Part shown: positions 16,063-23,785 of the stretch, piece after piece | How positions within the stretch are numbered: position 1 is the stretch's first letter | Layout: the number at the start of each line of letters is the position of its first letter | Assembly (NCBI RefSeq): GCF_022511165.1 | Contig: NZ_JAFLSB010000023.1 | Span: 1-23,870 of the forward strand | DNA from: Helicobacter sp. | GTDB lineage: Bacteria; Campylobacterota; Campylobacteria; Campylobacterales; Helicobacteraceae | DNA: 23,870 nucleotides | Direction of reading: 5' to 3' | The notes under the pieces: model-generated | Databases searched by the model: none | What the model was told of the DNA's origin: nothing | Seen by the model: the letters and a program-made list of their open reading frames with translations, nothing else | Position numbers and translations under genes: made by a program

Positions 16063-16087
16063 GCGCTTTATTTTTAAAGGAGTGCCA

Positions 16088-16456
16088 TTGCAGAGCCAGA
16101 CACAGCCTATACATTCACAAACCTTGCAGGAGCGCATAGCTTATATTTGCGCACTTTTAGAGGACAAAAAGGGTGAGGATATTGAAGTTTTTGATTTGAG
16201 TGATAAAGATTATATCGCTAGGGGCGTGATTATTGTGAGCGCAATGGTAGGCAAACACGCCTTTGCTTTGCTTGATCATCTAAAGAGTGAGCTAAAGCCT
16301 AAGGGGGAGGTTTTTTATGCCACAGATGAAGAGAGCGAGGATTGGGTAATTGCGGATTTGGGTGATATTATGATTCATATCTTTACCCCTAATCATCGCA
16401 AAAAATTTAATCTCTCGGAGTTTTTACATACATTAAATAAAAAATCAATCGATTGA
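16088..16456 (+). CDS. rsfS: Ribosomal silencing factor RsfS
   Basis: RsfS binds ribosomal protein L14 and blocks subunit joining, lowering translation when nutrients are short. The family core is clear: DKKGEDIEVFDLSDKDYIARG, then EDWVIADLGDIMIHIFTP and the basic FNLSEFL end. The frame is open from ATG 16061, giving 131 residues, but that ATG lies inside a TATAAT box and has only a weak TAGG before it. TTG 16088 follows AAAGGAG by five bases and gives 122 residues, closer to the family, so it is preferred. Translation from 16061 coupled to the nadD stop cannot be excluded. Confidence 0.87.
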   Translation: MQSQTQPIHSQTLQERIAYICALLEDKKGEDIEVFDLSDKDYIARGVIIVSAMVGKHAFALLDHLKSELKPKGEVFYATDEESEDWVIADLGDIMIHIFTPNHRKKFNLSEFLHTLNKKSID

Positions 16457-16458
16457 TT
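16443..16458. repeat. Perfect 16-bp palindrome upstream of the efflux operon
   Basis: AATCAATCGATTGATT is a perfect palindrome spanning the rsfS stop codon, followed by AATTTTTTT. It ends 13 bases before the TAGAAT -10 box of the efflux operon. Two readings fit: a terminator hairpin for rsfS (6-bp stem, TCGA loop, T run), or an operator for the TetR-type protein encoded at the end of the operon, placed where it would block polymerase. Confidence 0.55.
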
Positions 16459-16471
16459 AATTTTTTTCAGC

Positions 16472-16477
16472 TAGAAT
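16472..16477 (+). promoter_or_regulatory. Probable -10 box of the efflux operon
   Basis: TAGAAT, in the context CTAGAATCTC, lies 67 bases before the TolC-like ATG. A T-rich run precedes it and no -35 is evident. It resembles the proposed rpsL and DinB-like promoters. As the six genes downstream are close together or overlapping, it would serve the whole operon. Confidence 0.45.
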
Positions 16478-16544
16478 CTCTGCAAAGCCAAAGAAGTAAA
16501 GCCAAAAGCAATACTTAAGAGGCAGTTTTTTGTAAGAGGAAGAG

Positions 16545-17927
16545 ATGAGAAAAATTTTCTTATTGGTTGTTATTTTTCTTGTTTCTTATGCAAAAGCATA
16601 TAGTACAAAAGAGGAGAGCATAGAGTATTATATCAAACTTGCTAGGGAGCATTATCCGCTTTCACATAATACACAGCTTTTAGATAATGCCCTTACTCTT
16701 ACACTCAAAGAGCTTAATACTCATTTTATTCCGCAGTTGCGTTTGAGTGGCAAACTCTCTTACCAAAGCGAAGTAACAACCCTGCCTTTTGATTCTCTGC
16801 CGAGCGCATTTTCATTTGACTATAAGCCCTTAAGCAAAGATCAATACCAATTTGTCCTTGAGGTAAGCCAACCTCTGCTTGATATGGCACATTTTGTCAA
16901 AAAAGATATGACTAAAGCGCAAATTGCTACGCAAAAAGAAGATGTAGCCCTCTCTTTGTATCAAATCAATCAATCTGTGATTGAATATTTTTTTGCCCTT
17001 TTGCTTTTAAACGAACAAATTAACCAAAATAAGCTCCATATCAAGGAGTTAAGCAAGAATCTCCGCAATCTTGAGATACTCTATAAAAATGGCGCAATGA
17101 CAAAAGAAGCACTCAATAAGATTCATATTGAGATTCTAAATACACAAAAAATCGCCGAAGAACTACAAAGCCAAAAAGAAATAGCACTTCATAGTCTCTG
17201 CTCCTTGACTGCACACCAAGTGAGCGAGAATCCGCTTGTGCCAAATTTTGATGAGCAAAAAGCATTTTTACAGAGTGTGCAGCACTATCTTTATACAAAA
17301 GCTCACTCTGTGGAGGATAGAGAATCAAGCAATCTTGCAATAAGGGAGTTAAGAGAAAGTGGGCAAGCTATCTTTACTTATCGCCCTGAAAATATGTATT
17401 TTATGGCAAAAGAGAGGGAGATGCAAACACAAAAAAAGCTAGAGAGAGCTAAAATCTTCCCTTATATTGATCTTTTTGTGCAAGGTGGATATGGCAATCC
17501 TAGTCTTAATTTTTTACGCGGCGAAGCCGCACCTTATTATATCGCGGGGGTGCGCTTAAGCTGGGATTTGAGTAATCTCTACTCAATATCACAACATAAT
17601 GAGCTTATACATAATCAAATCTTGCGTCTTGGCTCACAAAGAGAAGCCTTTATCCTTAAAAGCCAAATCGCACTCAATAAACATATTAAAAATGCAAATA
17701 ATCTCCTTGCGCAAATGCAAGATGATGAGCAAATCGTGGCTTTACGCGAGAAGATTTTGCAATCTCAAGAGGCAAAGCTAAAGCAGGGCATTTTAAGCAT
17801 TAATGATTTTATTACAGATATTAATAATCTTAATCTTGCAAGATTACAGCAAAACTACACAAAGATTGAGTTTTTGATGCAAATTTATCATATCAAGCAG
17901 ATTCTTAATGTGTGGCAATATGAATAA
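16545..17927 (+). CDS. TolC-family outer-membrane efflux channel
   Basis: The 460-residue protein has a signal peptide (cleavage likely after AKA, residue 18) and the two-fold repeated structure of TolC-type channels: long amphipathic helices (about 115-230 and 370-455) alternating with beta-strand stretches (LRLSGKLSYQSE; YIDLFVQGGYGNPS; YIAGVRLSWDLS). It should form a trimeric exit duct through outer membrane and periplasm. AGAGGAAGAG precedes the ATG. The membrane-fusion gene begins 23 bases later, so this channel looks dedicated to the exporter encoded next to it rather than shared. The substrate is unknown. I give no gene symbol; it may correspond to one of the H. pylori hef-type channels. 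Confidence 0.9.
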   Translation: MRKIFLLVVIFLVSYAKAYSTKEESIEYYIKLAREHYPLSHNTQLLDNALTLTLKELNTHFIPQLRLSGKLSYQSEVTTLPFDSLPSAFSFDYKPLSKDQYQFVLEVSQPLLDMAHFVKKDMTKAQIATQKEDVALSLYQINQSVIEYFFALLLLNEQINQNKLHIKELSKNLRNLEILYKNGAMTKEALNKIHIEILNTQKIAEELQSQKEIALHSLCSLTAHQVSENPLVPNFDEQKAFLQSVQHYLYTKAHSVEDRESSNLAIRELRESGQAIFTYRPENMYFMAKEREMQTQKKLERAKIFPYIDLFVQGGYGNPSLNFLRGEAAPYYIAGVRLSWDLSNLYSISQHNELIHNQILRLGSQREAFILKSQIALNKHIKNANNLLAQMQDDEQIVALREKILQSQEAKLKQGILSINDFITDINNLNLARLQQNYTKIEFLMQIYHIKQILNVWQYE

Positions 17928-17950
17928 GCTATAAGCAAAAGGGAGTAAAA

Positions 17951-18712
17951 ATGAGCAAGATAGGCGCAGTGATTGTGTGTATAGCATTGTTTTTTAGCGC
18001 GTGCGAGCAGAGGAATACATTTGATGCAATGGGTATTTTTGAAAGCGATGAGATTCTTATTGCTGCTGAAGTGAGTGGGAAGATTTTAGATTTTAATGTA
18101 AAAGAGGGTGATTGGCTTAAAAGTGGAGAATTGCTTGGGCGTATTGATACTTCACAGCTTGAATTAAAACAACAAAAAATAGAGCTTGAATTGCAACAAG
18201 CCCTCAAGGAGCAAGAACGTTTTTTAAAACTTTATCAAGCAAATGCTACAACAAAGCAGAATCTTGAAAATGCGGATTTGAAAGTTTTGCTTTTGCAACA
18301 AGAATCACAGATTATCGCAGATGAGATTTCTCGCGCAAAGATTATCTCGCCTATTGATGGGGTGGTGCTAGAAAAATATGCTTTTAATGGAGAGCTAAGC
18401 ACCCCCAATAAAATTTTATTGCGTGTAGCAAACACACAAGCCTTGCGACTAAAGGCATATATAAGCAATGTAGATTTAAGCCGCATACGCTTAGGCGATA
18501 AGGTAAGGGTATTGAGCGATTTTGGAGAGGATTATAGGGAATATGAGGGAGTGATTACTTGGATAGCAAGTGAGGCAGAATTTACCCCAAAGACAATAAT
18601 GACAAAACAAGAGAGGCATAATCTCGTATATGCAGTAAAAATTGATGTGCAAAATGATGGATATATTAAGATTGGCTCGTATGGGGAAGTGCTTTTAGGG
18701 CAGCAAGAATAG
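17951..18712 (+). CDS. Membrane-fusion (HlyD/YbhG-type) lipoprotein
   Basis: The 253-residue adaptor links an inner-membrane exporter to the outer-membrane channel. It is lipid-anchored: lipobox LFFSAC with Cys18. The first lipoyl half is EVSGKILDFNVKEGDWL (about 38-66), a coiled-coil hairpin with many Gln, Lys and Glu follows (about 70-125), then the second lipoyl half AKIISPIDGVVLEKYAFNGE, and a beta-barrel domain to the end. It is shorter than most family members (about 320-350), mainly through a short hairpin, as in YbhG/YhiI-type adaptors. AAAAGGGAG precedes the ATG by five bases. The ABC ATPase gene starts nine bases after the stop. Confidence 0.9.
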   Translation: MSKIGAVIVCIALFFSACEQRNTFDAMGIFESDEILIAAEVSGKILDFNVKEGDWLKSGELLGRIDTSQLELKQQKIELELQQALKEQERFLKLYQANATTKQNLENADLKVLLLQQESQIIADEISRAKIISPIDGVVLEKYAFNGELSTPNKILLRVANTQALRLKAYISNVDLSRIRLGDKVRVLSDFGEDYREYEGVITWIASEAEFTPKTIMTKQERHNLVYAVKIDVQNDGYIKIGSYGEVLLGQQE

Positions 18713-18721
18713 GGATTATAA

Positions 18722-19612
18722 ATGCAATATGGAGTGAGCGCACATCATATCAGTAAAAGTTTTGATGGGCAAAAAGTTTTAGATGATATGAATCTTGAGG
18801 TGCATACAAATGAGCTTTTTGGCATTATAGGGGCAGATGGCGCGGGTAAAAGCACATTATTAAAAATCTTTGCAACCCTCCTTTTGGCTGATAGTGGAGA
18901 ATGCAGTGTGGCAGGATATGATGTGGTGCGCGATTTTTTACGCATTAGGAATATCATAGGATATATGCCCGGTAGTTTTAGCCTCTATGCAGATTTAAGT
19001 GTATTTGAGAATCTGCAGTTTTTTGCACATATCTTTCATACAAGCATTGAGGAAAATTATGATTTGATTAAGCATATCTATGCTGCCCTAGAGCCATTTC
19101 AAAAACGAAAGGCAGGGGCATTATCTGGGGGAATGAAGCAAAAACTTGCGCTGTGCTGCACACTTATTCATAAGCCACAGGTGCTTTTTCTTGATGAGCC
19201 AACCACAGGCGTAGATGTGGTGAGTAGGCAAGAGTTTTGGGATATTTTGCAAGAACTCAAATCTCAAATGACTATCATTGTCTCTACGCCCTATATGGAC
19301 GAGGCAAAGCTATGTGATAGAATCGCCCTTATGGCTAATGGCAAGATTCTTAGTTGCGATAGCCCTTCAAAAATATGTGAATGCTTTCCCCATAGGCTTT
19401 TTGAATGCAAGAATCTCTCCCCTCATCACCTTCCGCTCATTCGCGCCCTAGAATCTGTGCATTCTTGTTTTTTATTTGGGCAAAGTTATCATATTGTTTT
19501 TAAACACAATGCCCCTATTGAGAGCATTCTTAATAAGGAGCCTTTCAATAATGCAGAGTGTAGAGAGATAAAAGCAGAAGTGGAGGATTGCTTTATGGAG
19601 CTTTTATTATGA
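18722..19612 (+). CDS. ABC transporter ATPase 1 (equivalent to the N-terminal half of YbhF)
   Basis: This 296-residue ATPase powers the exporter. Walker A is GADGAGKST (37-45), the signature LSGGMKQ (134-140) is intact, and Walker B is VLFLDEP (154-160). The switch position that normally holds His reads STPYMDEA, with Pro190 in its place, so its own ATP site should hydrolyse poorly. About 70 residues follow the switch, more than in the second ATPase. AGGGA overlapping the previous stop gives six-base spacing to the ATG. The stop overlaps the next start (ATGA). The pair looks like the two halves of E. coli YbhF separated into genes. Likely partners are the two permeases downstream. Confidence 0.94.
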   Translation: MQYGVSAHHISKSFDGQKVLDDMNLEVHTNELFGIIGADGAGKSTLLKIFATLLLADSGECSVAGYDVVRDFLRIRNIIGYMPGSFSLYADLSVFENLQFFAHIFHTSIEENYDLIKHIYAALEPFQKRKAGALSGGMKQKLALCCTLIHKPQVLFLDEPTTGVDVVSRQEFWDILQELKSQMTIIVSTPYMDEAKLCDRIALMANGKILSCDSPSKICECFPHRLFECKNLSPHHLPLIRALESVHSCFLFGQSYHIVFKHNAPIESILNKEPFNNAECREIKAEVEDCFMELLL

Positions 19613-20355
19613 GTGAAGAAAAAGTGATTGAGGTTACACATCTCACAAAGCGTTTTGGTGATTTTGTGGCAGTTAATCGTATTAGTTTTGATGTGAAAAA
19701 AGGCGAGGTGTTTGGATTTTTGGGAGCAAATGGCGCAGGAAAAACCACAGCGATGAAGATTCTTTGTGGATTGAGTGTGCCAAGTGATGGGCAAGGTAAG
19801 GTAGCTGGATTTGATATTGTAAAAGAAAATGAAAAAATCAAACAACACATAGGATATATGAGCCAAAAATTTTCGCTCTATAATGATTTAAAAGTATGGG
19901 AGAATCTCTATCTTTTTGGGAGGATTTATGGGCTTAAACACAAAGAGACAATGCAGAGGATTGATGTGTTTTTAGAGCGATTTTCACTTATAGAGCAAAA
20001 AAATGAATTTGTCGCCAAACTCCCACTTGGCTGGAAGCAAAAACTTGCCTTTTGTGTAGCAAATTTTCATAATCCAAAGATTATTTTTCTTGATGAGCCA
20101 ACAGGCGGGGTTGATCCTATTACAAGAAGGCAATTTTGGGAGCTTATTTATGAAGCGGCTGCAAATGGAACCTCTATATTTATTACTACGCATTATATGG
20201 ACGAGGCGGAGTATTGCCATAGAGTAAGCATTATGGTTGATGGCAAGATTAATGCGCTTGGTAGCCCAAGTGAGCTTAAAAAGCAATTTAGCAAAACAAG
20301 TATGAATGATGTGTTTTATCATATCGCTAAAAGTGCAAAAAGAAGTGATGTATGA
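19609..20355 (+). CDS. ABC transporter ATPase 2 (equivalent to the C-terminal half of YbhF)
   Basis: The start chosen is ATG 19609, which overlaps the previous stop (ATGA) and follows GGAG by eight bases; the frame extends upstream to 19588 but without such a site. The 248-residue product has Walker A GANGAGKTT (39-47) and Walker B IIFLDEPTGGVD, and keeps the switch His195 in TTHYMDEAEYCHR. Its signature reads LPLGWKQ (138-144) instead of LSGGQ, which should fail to complete the partner's ATP site. This complements the defect in ATPase 1. The YMDEAEYCH-R-SIMVDGK segment is close to YbhF. The stop overlaps the permease start by ATGA. Confidence 0.94.
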   Translation: MSEEKVIEVTHLTKRFGDFVAVNRISFDVKKGEVFGFLGANGAGKTTAMKILCGLSVPSDGQGKVAGFDIVKENEKIKQHIGYMSQKFSLYNDLKVWENLYLFGRIYGLKHKETMQRIDVFLERFSLIEQKNEFVAKLPLGWKQKLAFCVANFHNPKIIFLDEPTGGVDPITRRQFWELIYEAAANGTSIFITTHYMDEAEYCHRVSIMVDGKINALGSPSELKKQFSKTSMNDVFYHIAKSAKRSDV

Positions 20356-21449
20356 ATAAAAAATCCTATGCTTTTTTAGCTTTTGTAAAAAAAGAATTTT
20401 ATCATATCACGCGGGATATTCGCACAATGATGATTTTACTTTGTATGCCCATAGTGCAGATTCTACTCTTTGGCTTTGCGCTTAATACTGAAGTTAATCA
20501 TATCAAATTTGCCGTGCTTGATGTATCGCGCGATGCTTTGAGTGAGAGTATCACGCACACTTTTGTAGCAAATAGCTCTTTTGAGTTTATAGGGTATGTG
20601 GATTCTCAAAAGAAATTAGAGCATATTTTTAATACAAATGTTATTGATATGGTGCTTGTGTTTGGGAGCGATTTTGGGCGCAAACCTACCTTGCAAATCA
20701 TACTTGATGCGAGCGATCCAAATCGTGCGAGTATGATTAATATGTATGCTTCAAATATTATTTCTGGCATCTTTAGAGAGCATTTACATAGCCATAGTCA
20801 AATGCCTATTGTGCCACTTACAACGATGCTTTTTAACCCGCAAGGCAAGAGTGTGTATAATTTTGTGCCCGGATTGCTTGGTATGGTTTTAATGCTTATT
20901 TGTGCGATGATGACTTCAGTTTCGCTTGTGCGTGAGAGGGAGCAGGGGAGTATGGAGATTCTGCTTGTTTCTCCCATAAAGCCTTTTTTTATGATTGCAG
21001 CCAAGATTATTCCTTATTTTGCGCTCTCTTGTGTGAGTTTGGTTGTGGTGCTTTTAGTTTCTACGCTTGCTCTTGGGCTACAAATCGCAGGAAGTCTTAT
21101 AAGCTTACTTCTTTTTTGTATGCTCTATATTGCGCTTACTTTAAGTATTGGGCTTTTGGTTTCAAGTATTGCTAAAACCCAAATTGTGGCTATGCTCATT
21201 TGTGGTATGGTTTTTATGATGCCCATTATTATGCTCTCTGGTATGCTTTTTCCCATAGAATCTATGCCCCTTATTTTGCAATATTTCTCACATATTATTC
21301 CAACAAAATGGTTTATTATGGGCGTAAAAAAGATTATGATTGAGGGGCTTAGTTTTTCTTATGTGCTGAAAGAAACTTGCATTTTATGCGCTATGCTTGG
21401 AATCATTCTTTTAATTAGTCTTAAAAAATTTAAGATGAGGCTTGCCTAA
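20352..21449 (+). CDS. ABC-2 type permease 1 (YbhS/YbhR-like)
   Basis: The 365-residue inner-membrane protein has the ABC-2 layout: one N-terminal membrane helix (about 26-46), a periplasmic domain of about 120 residues, then five helices (from about 173 to the end). REREQGSMEILLVSP is the cytoplasmic coupling segment that contacts the ATPase. LSGMLFPIESMP is a typical late-loop motif. It is predicted to pair with the next gene as a heterodimer. It overlaps the ATPase gene by four bases and the next gene by one (TAATG), so production is tightly coupled. The transported substrate cannot be read from the sequence; the family exports drugs and ions among others. Confidence 0.93.
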   Translation: MNKKSYAFLAFVKKEFYHITRDIRTMMILLCMPIVQILLFGFALNTEVNHIKFAVLDVSRDALSESITHTFVANSSFEFIGYVDSQKKLEHIFNTNVIDMVLVFGSDFGRKPTLQIILDASDPNRASMINMYASNIISGIFREHLHSHSQMPIVPLTTMLFNPQGKSVYNFVPGLLGMVLMLICAMMTSVSLVREREQGSMEILLVSPIKPFFMIAAKIIPYFALSCVSLVVVLLVSTLALGLQIAGSLISLLLFCMLYIALTLSIGLLVSSIAKTQIVAMLICGMVFMMPIIMLSGMLFPIESMPLILQYFSHIIPTKWFIMGVKKIMIEGLSFSYVLKETCILCAMLGIILLISLKKFKMRLA

Positions 21450-22537
21450 TGCTCTTTCTTATACAAAAAGAATGTAAGCAGATTCTGCGCAATACATTTT
21501 TACCAAAACTCATTTTTGTCTTTCCCATAGTGGTTATTTTAGTGTTGCCTTGGGCGACAAATATGGAGATAAAAAATGTCAATGTAGGCATTGTGGATTT
21601 TGATAAAAGCAGCACATCAAGAAGTATTATAATGAAAATCTCATCTTCGCCTTATTTTCATATTGTGCTTTCTACAAATGATATGCAAGAGGCGTATCAT
21701 TGTATTGACAACAATGTGTGTGATATACTCTTAGAGTTTCCATCACATTTTGAAAGCACAATTTTTAAAGAAAAACAAGCTAAGCTTGGTATTTATGCCA
21801 ATGCCATAAATGGCATCAAAGGTTCGCTTGGAGCGGGGTATTTAAGCACTATCATTATGAACTTTGCAAAGGAAAAATCAAGCCATTTTGAGCCAATTCA
21901 GGCACAAGCACTTAGTTTTTATCGTTTCAATCCGCATTTAGATTATAAGATTTATATGATTCCGGCTCTTTTGGGTATGGTTTTGACACTTATTTGTGGA
22001 TTTTTGCCTGCATTTAATATTGTGGGCGAAAAAGAGAGGGGTAATATTGAGCAAATGAATGTAACGCCCATATCAAAGTTTGTTGTGATTCTCTCAAAGC
22101 TTATCCCGTATTGGATTATTGGGCTATTTGTGCTTAGTCTATGTTTTTTGCTCGCCTTTTTGGTTTATAATCTTAGCGCAAGAGGAAGCTATGGGCTTAT
22201 TTATCTTTTTTCATTGAGTTATATTTGTGTTGTGTCAGGGATTGGGCTTATTATTTCAAATTATTCTCGCACAATGCAACAAGCAATGTTTGTGATATTT
22301 TTCTTTATGCTGATTTTGGTGCTTATGAGCGGACTTTTTACTTCGATAAAATCTATGCCAAGCTGGGCGTATTATCTTACCTATATTAATCCTTTGCGAT
22401 ATTTTATGGAATCTTTGCGTCTTATTTTTCTCAAAGGGAGTTCATTTGTAGATATTTGGCACAATTTTGTGGCTTTGCTCCTTTTTGCAGGATTGTTTAA
22501 TCTTTGGGCAGTCCTCTCCTATAAAAAGAGAGCATAA
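21449..22537 (+). CDS. ABC-2 type permease 2 (YbhR/YbhS-like)
   Basis: The 362-residue paralogue of the permease before it has the same architecture: first helix about 25-40, periplasmic domain, coupling segment EKERGNIEQMNVTP, and five C-terminal helices including LMSGLFTSIKSMP. The two have diverged strongly in the periplasmic domain, which suits a heterodimer with distinct halves rather than a recent duplication. The ATG overlaps the previous stop. The TetR-type gene begins 22 bases after the stop. Confidence 0.93.
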   Translation: MLFLIQKECKQILRNTFLPKLIFVFPIVVILVLPWATNMEIKNVNVGIVDFDKSSTSRSIIMKISSSPYFHIVLSTNDMQEAYHCIDNNVCDILLEFPSHFESTIFKEKQAKLGIYANAINGIKGSLGAGYLSTIIMNFAKEKSSHFEPIQAQALSFYRFNPHLDYKIYMIPALLGMVLTLICGFLPAFNIVGEKERGNIEQMNVTPISKFVVILSKLIPYWIIGLFVLSLCFLLAFLVYNLSARGSYGLIYLFSLSYICVVSGIGLIISNYSRTMQQAMFVIFFFMLILVLMSGLFTSIKSMPSWAYYLTYINPLRYFMESLRLIFLKGSSFVDIWHNFVALLLFAGLFNLWAVLSYKKRA

Positions 22538-22559
22538 TTGCTATATGAGTGAGGGATAA

Positions 22560-23138
22560 ATGGCAAAAAAGGACACAAGAAGACATATCATCAAAGTAGC
22601 TGCCAAACTCTTTGCACGCAAAGGCTATGTAGCAACTTCAACGCGTGAAATTTGCAAAGAAGCAAATGTGAATCTTTCTTTGATTGCTTATTATTTTGGA
22701 GGCAAAGAGGGCTTGTTTAAAGCCATTGTAGAGGAATGTTTTCAGCCTATATTTGCTTTTATTGAGGCAAATAAAAATACGCAATCACCTATAGAATGCC
22801 TACAAAATTATTTTATTTGCATTAAACATTACGCCCAAGATGAATATTTTGGCTTATTTTTGGCAAAGCTCATTTCTAGCCCATTTTTTGAATTTGTCGC
22901 TCAAAATTATAGTCTTAAGGTTTTTAATTTTGTGAAAGGCATTATTGAAAAAGGCATTACGCAGGGCATTTTTCGTGAAAATCTTCATATCAAATACACC
23001 TGCATCTCGCTTCTTAGTATGTTAAATTTTTATATTGTCAATCAAAAAGCCCTAGATCAAGCTATTGAAATCTTTGATGATGAAGATTATTTTGCCCACA
23101 CTTTTGAGCTTTTTCTGTGTGGGATTAAAAAAAGCTAA
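22560..23138 (+). CDS. TetR/CecR-family transcription regulator
   Basis: The 192-residue protein has an N-terminal helix-turn-helix of the TetR type (about 28-46; TREICKEANVNLSLIAYYFGGK) followed by an all-helical ligand domain. The AYYFGGKEGLF segment and the link to a YbhGFSR-like exporter recall E. coli CecR (YbiH), which adjoins and controls that operon. It is predicted to repress the operon it ends, released by a transported compound or a related one. GAGGGA lies four bases before the ATG. The 16-bp palindrome at 16443-16458 is the best operator candidate seen. The inducer is unknown. Confidence 0.93.
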   Translation: MAKKDTRRHIIKVAAKLFARKGYVATSTREICKEANVNLSLIAYYFGGKEGLFKAIVEECFQPIFAFIEANKNTQSPIECLQNYFICIKHYAQDEYFGLFLAKLISSPFFEFVAQNYSLKVFNFVKGIIEKGITQGIFRENLHIKYTCISLLSMLNFYIVNQKALDQAIEIFDDEDYFAHTFELFLCGIKKS

Positions 23139-23151
23139 ATGGTTTTTATGT

Positions 23152-23190
23152 AAATCTCTGTGTAAGCTCATAGATTTTAATATTTTTTTC
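23152..23190 (+). terminator. Imperfect hairpin with T run after the efflux operon
   Basis: AAATCTCTG (23152-23160) pairs with CATAGATTT (23169-23177) with one mismatch, followed by TAATATTTTTTTC. It lies just after the TetR-type gene and could end the operon. The stem is AT-rich, so termination may be partial. Confidence 0.4.
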
Positions 23191-23203
23191 ATTTTCTTAA
23201 AGA

Positions 23204-23209
23204 TAGAAT
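23204..23209 (+). promoter_or_regulatory. Probable -10 box of the DinB-like gene
   Basis: TAGAAT in TTAAAGATAGAATCC lies 33 bases before the ATG and matches the proposed rpsL promoter context (AAGGTAGAATCC). A T-rich stretch precedes it. AAGGAG follows, five bases before the ATG. Confidence 0.5.
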
Positions 23210-23241
23210 CCTAGCCTTATACCTACTCTTAAGGAGCAAAA

Positions 23242-23763
23242 ATGAAAGAGACATTATTACTGCAAGCCAAATATAACAAATTTGCTAATACGAGAATGTT
23301 TTTGCTTCTGCAAAAGTTACCAAAAGAGCAGCTTTATAAGGATTGTGGTTTGTATTATGGGAGCATTATGAAAACCGCCGAGCATAGCCTATGTGGGAGT
23401 ATTTCACTCTTTTTGGGAAAGTTAAGCGCATTTGTGGATTCTAAGCCTGATTGCTTAGAGGAGATATTGAGCTATGCAACGCCTGATTTTAGTCTTAAAG
23501 AGGATATTTTCACAGATATAGCAGCTTTTGCTTCTTTGCAAGAGCGCGTAGATGGGATAATCATTGAGCTTATTGAGAAAATGAATGATTTTTCTAAAAC
23601 TGAAGTTTTGCATTTAGATGAAGATGTGAGTTTTCGAAGAAGTCGGGCATTATTGATTTTAGCTCTGCTTAATCACACCACGCATCACAGAGGACAAATT
23701 GCCGGTGCGCTTGATATACTCGGCATAGAAAACGACTTTGGCGGAATGCTTGGAATGTCTTAG
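23242..23763 (+). CDS. DinB/YfiT-family putative metalloenzyme
   Basis: The 173-residue protein looks like a four-helix-bundle DinB-family member. The expected metal ligands are present: His48 in TAEH and His145/His149 in NHTTHHRGQ, followed by the diagnostic [11 protein letters not shown]. Family members include metal-dependent thiol transferases, such as bacillithiol or mycothiol S-transferases, but most are uncharacterised, so the substrate is not assigned. The start is the ATG five bases after AAGGAG. It has its own promoter and seems independent of the efflux operon, although a detoxification role next to an exporter would make sense. Length is normal for the family. Confidence 0.85.
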   Translation: MKETLLLQAKYNKFANTRMFLLLQKLPKEQLYKDCGLYYGSIMKTAEHSLCGSISLFLGKLSAFVDSKPDCLEEILSYATPDFSLKEDIFTDIAAFASLQERVDGIIIELIEKMNDFSKTEVLHLDEDVSFRRSRALLILALLNHTTHHRGQIAGALDILGIENDFGGMLGMS

Positions 23764-23785
23764 GGAGATAGGTTTTATCTTTTTT
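23764..23785 (+). terminator. Short hairpin with T run after the DinB-like gene
   Basis: AGATA (23766-23770) pairs with TATCT (23776-23780), extendable by two G-T pairs, and runs into TTTTT. It starts one base after the stop codon. The rest of the window (to 23870) is AT-rich with no recognisable gene. Confidence 0.4.

Noticed and set aside
19588..19608. Seven-codon N-terminal extension of ATPase 2
   Set aside because: ATG 19609 has GGAG and the typical ATGA overlap; the extension overlaps the end of ATPase 1 without its own site.
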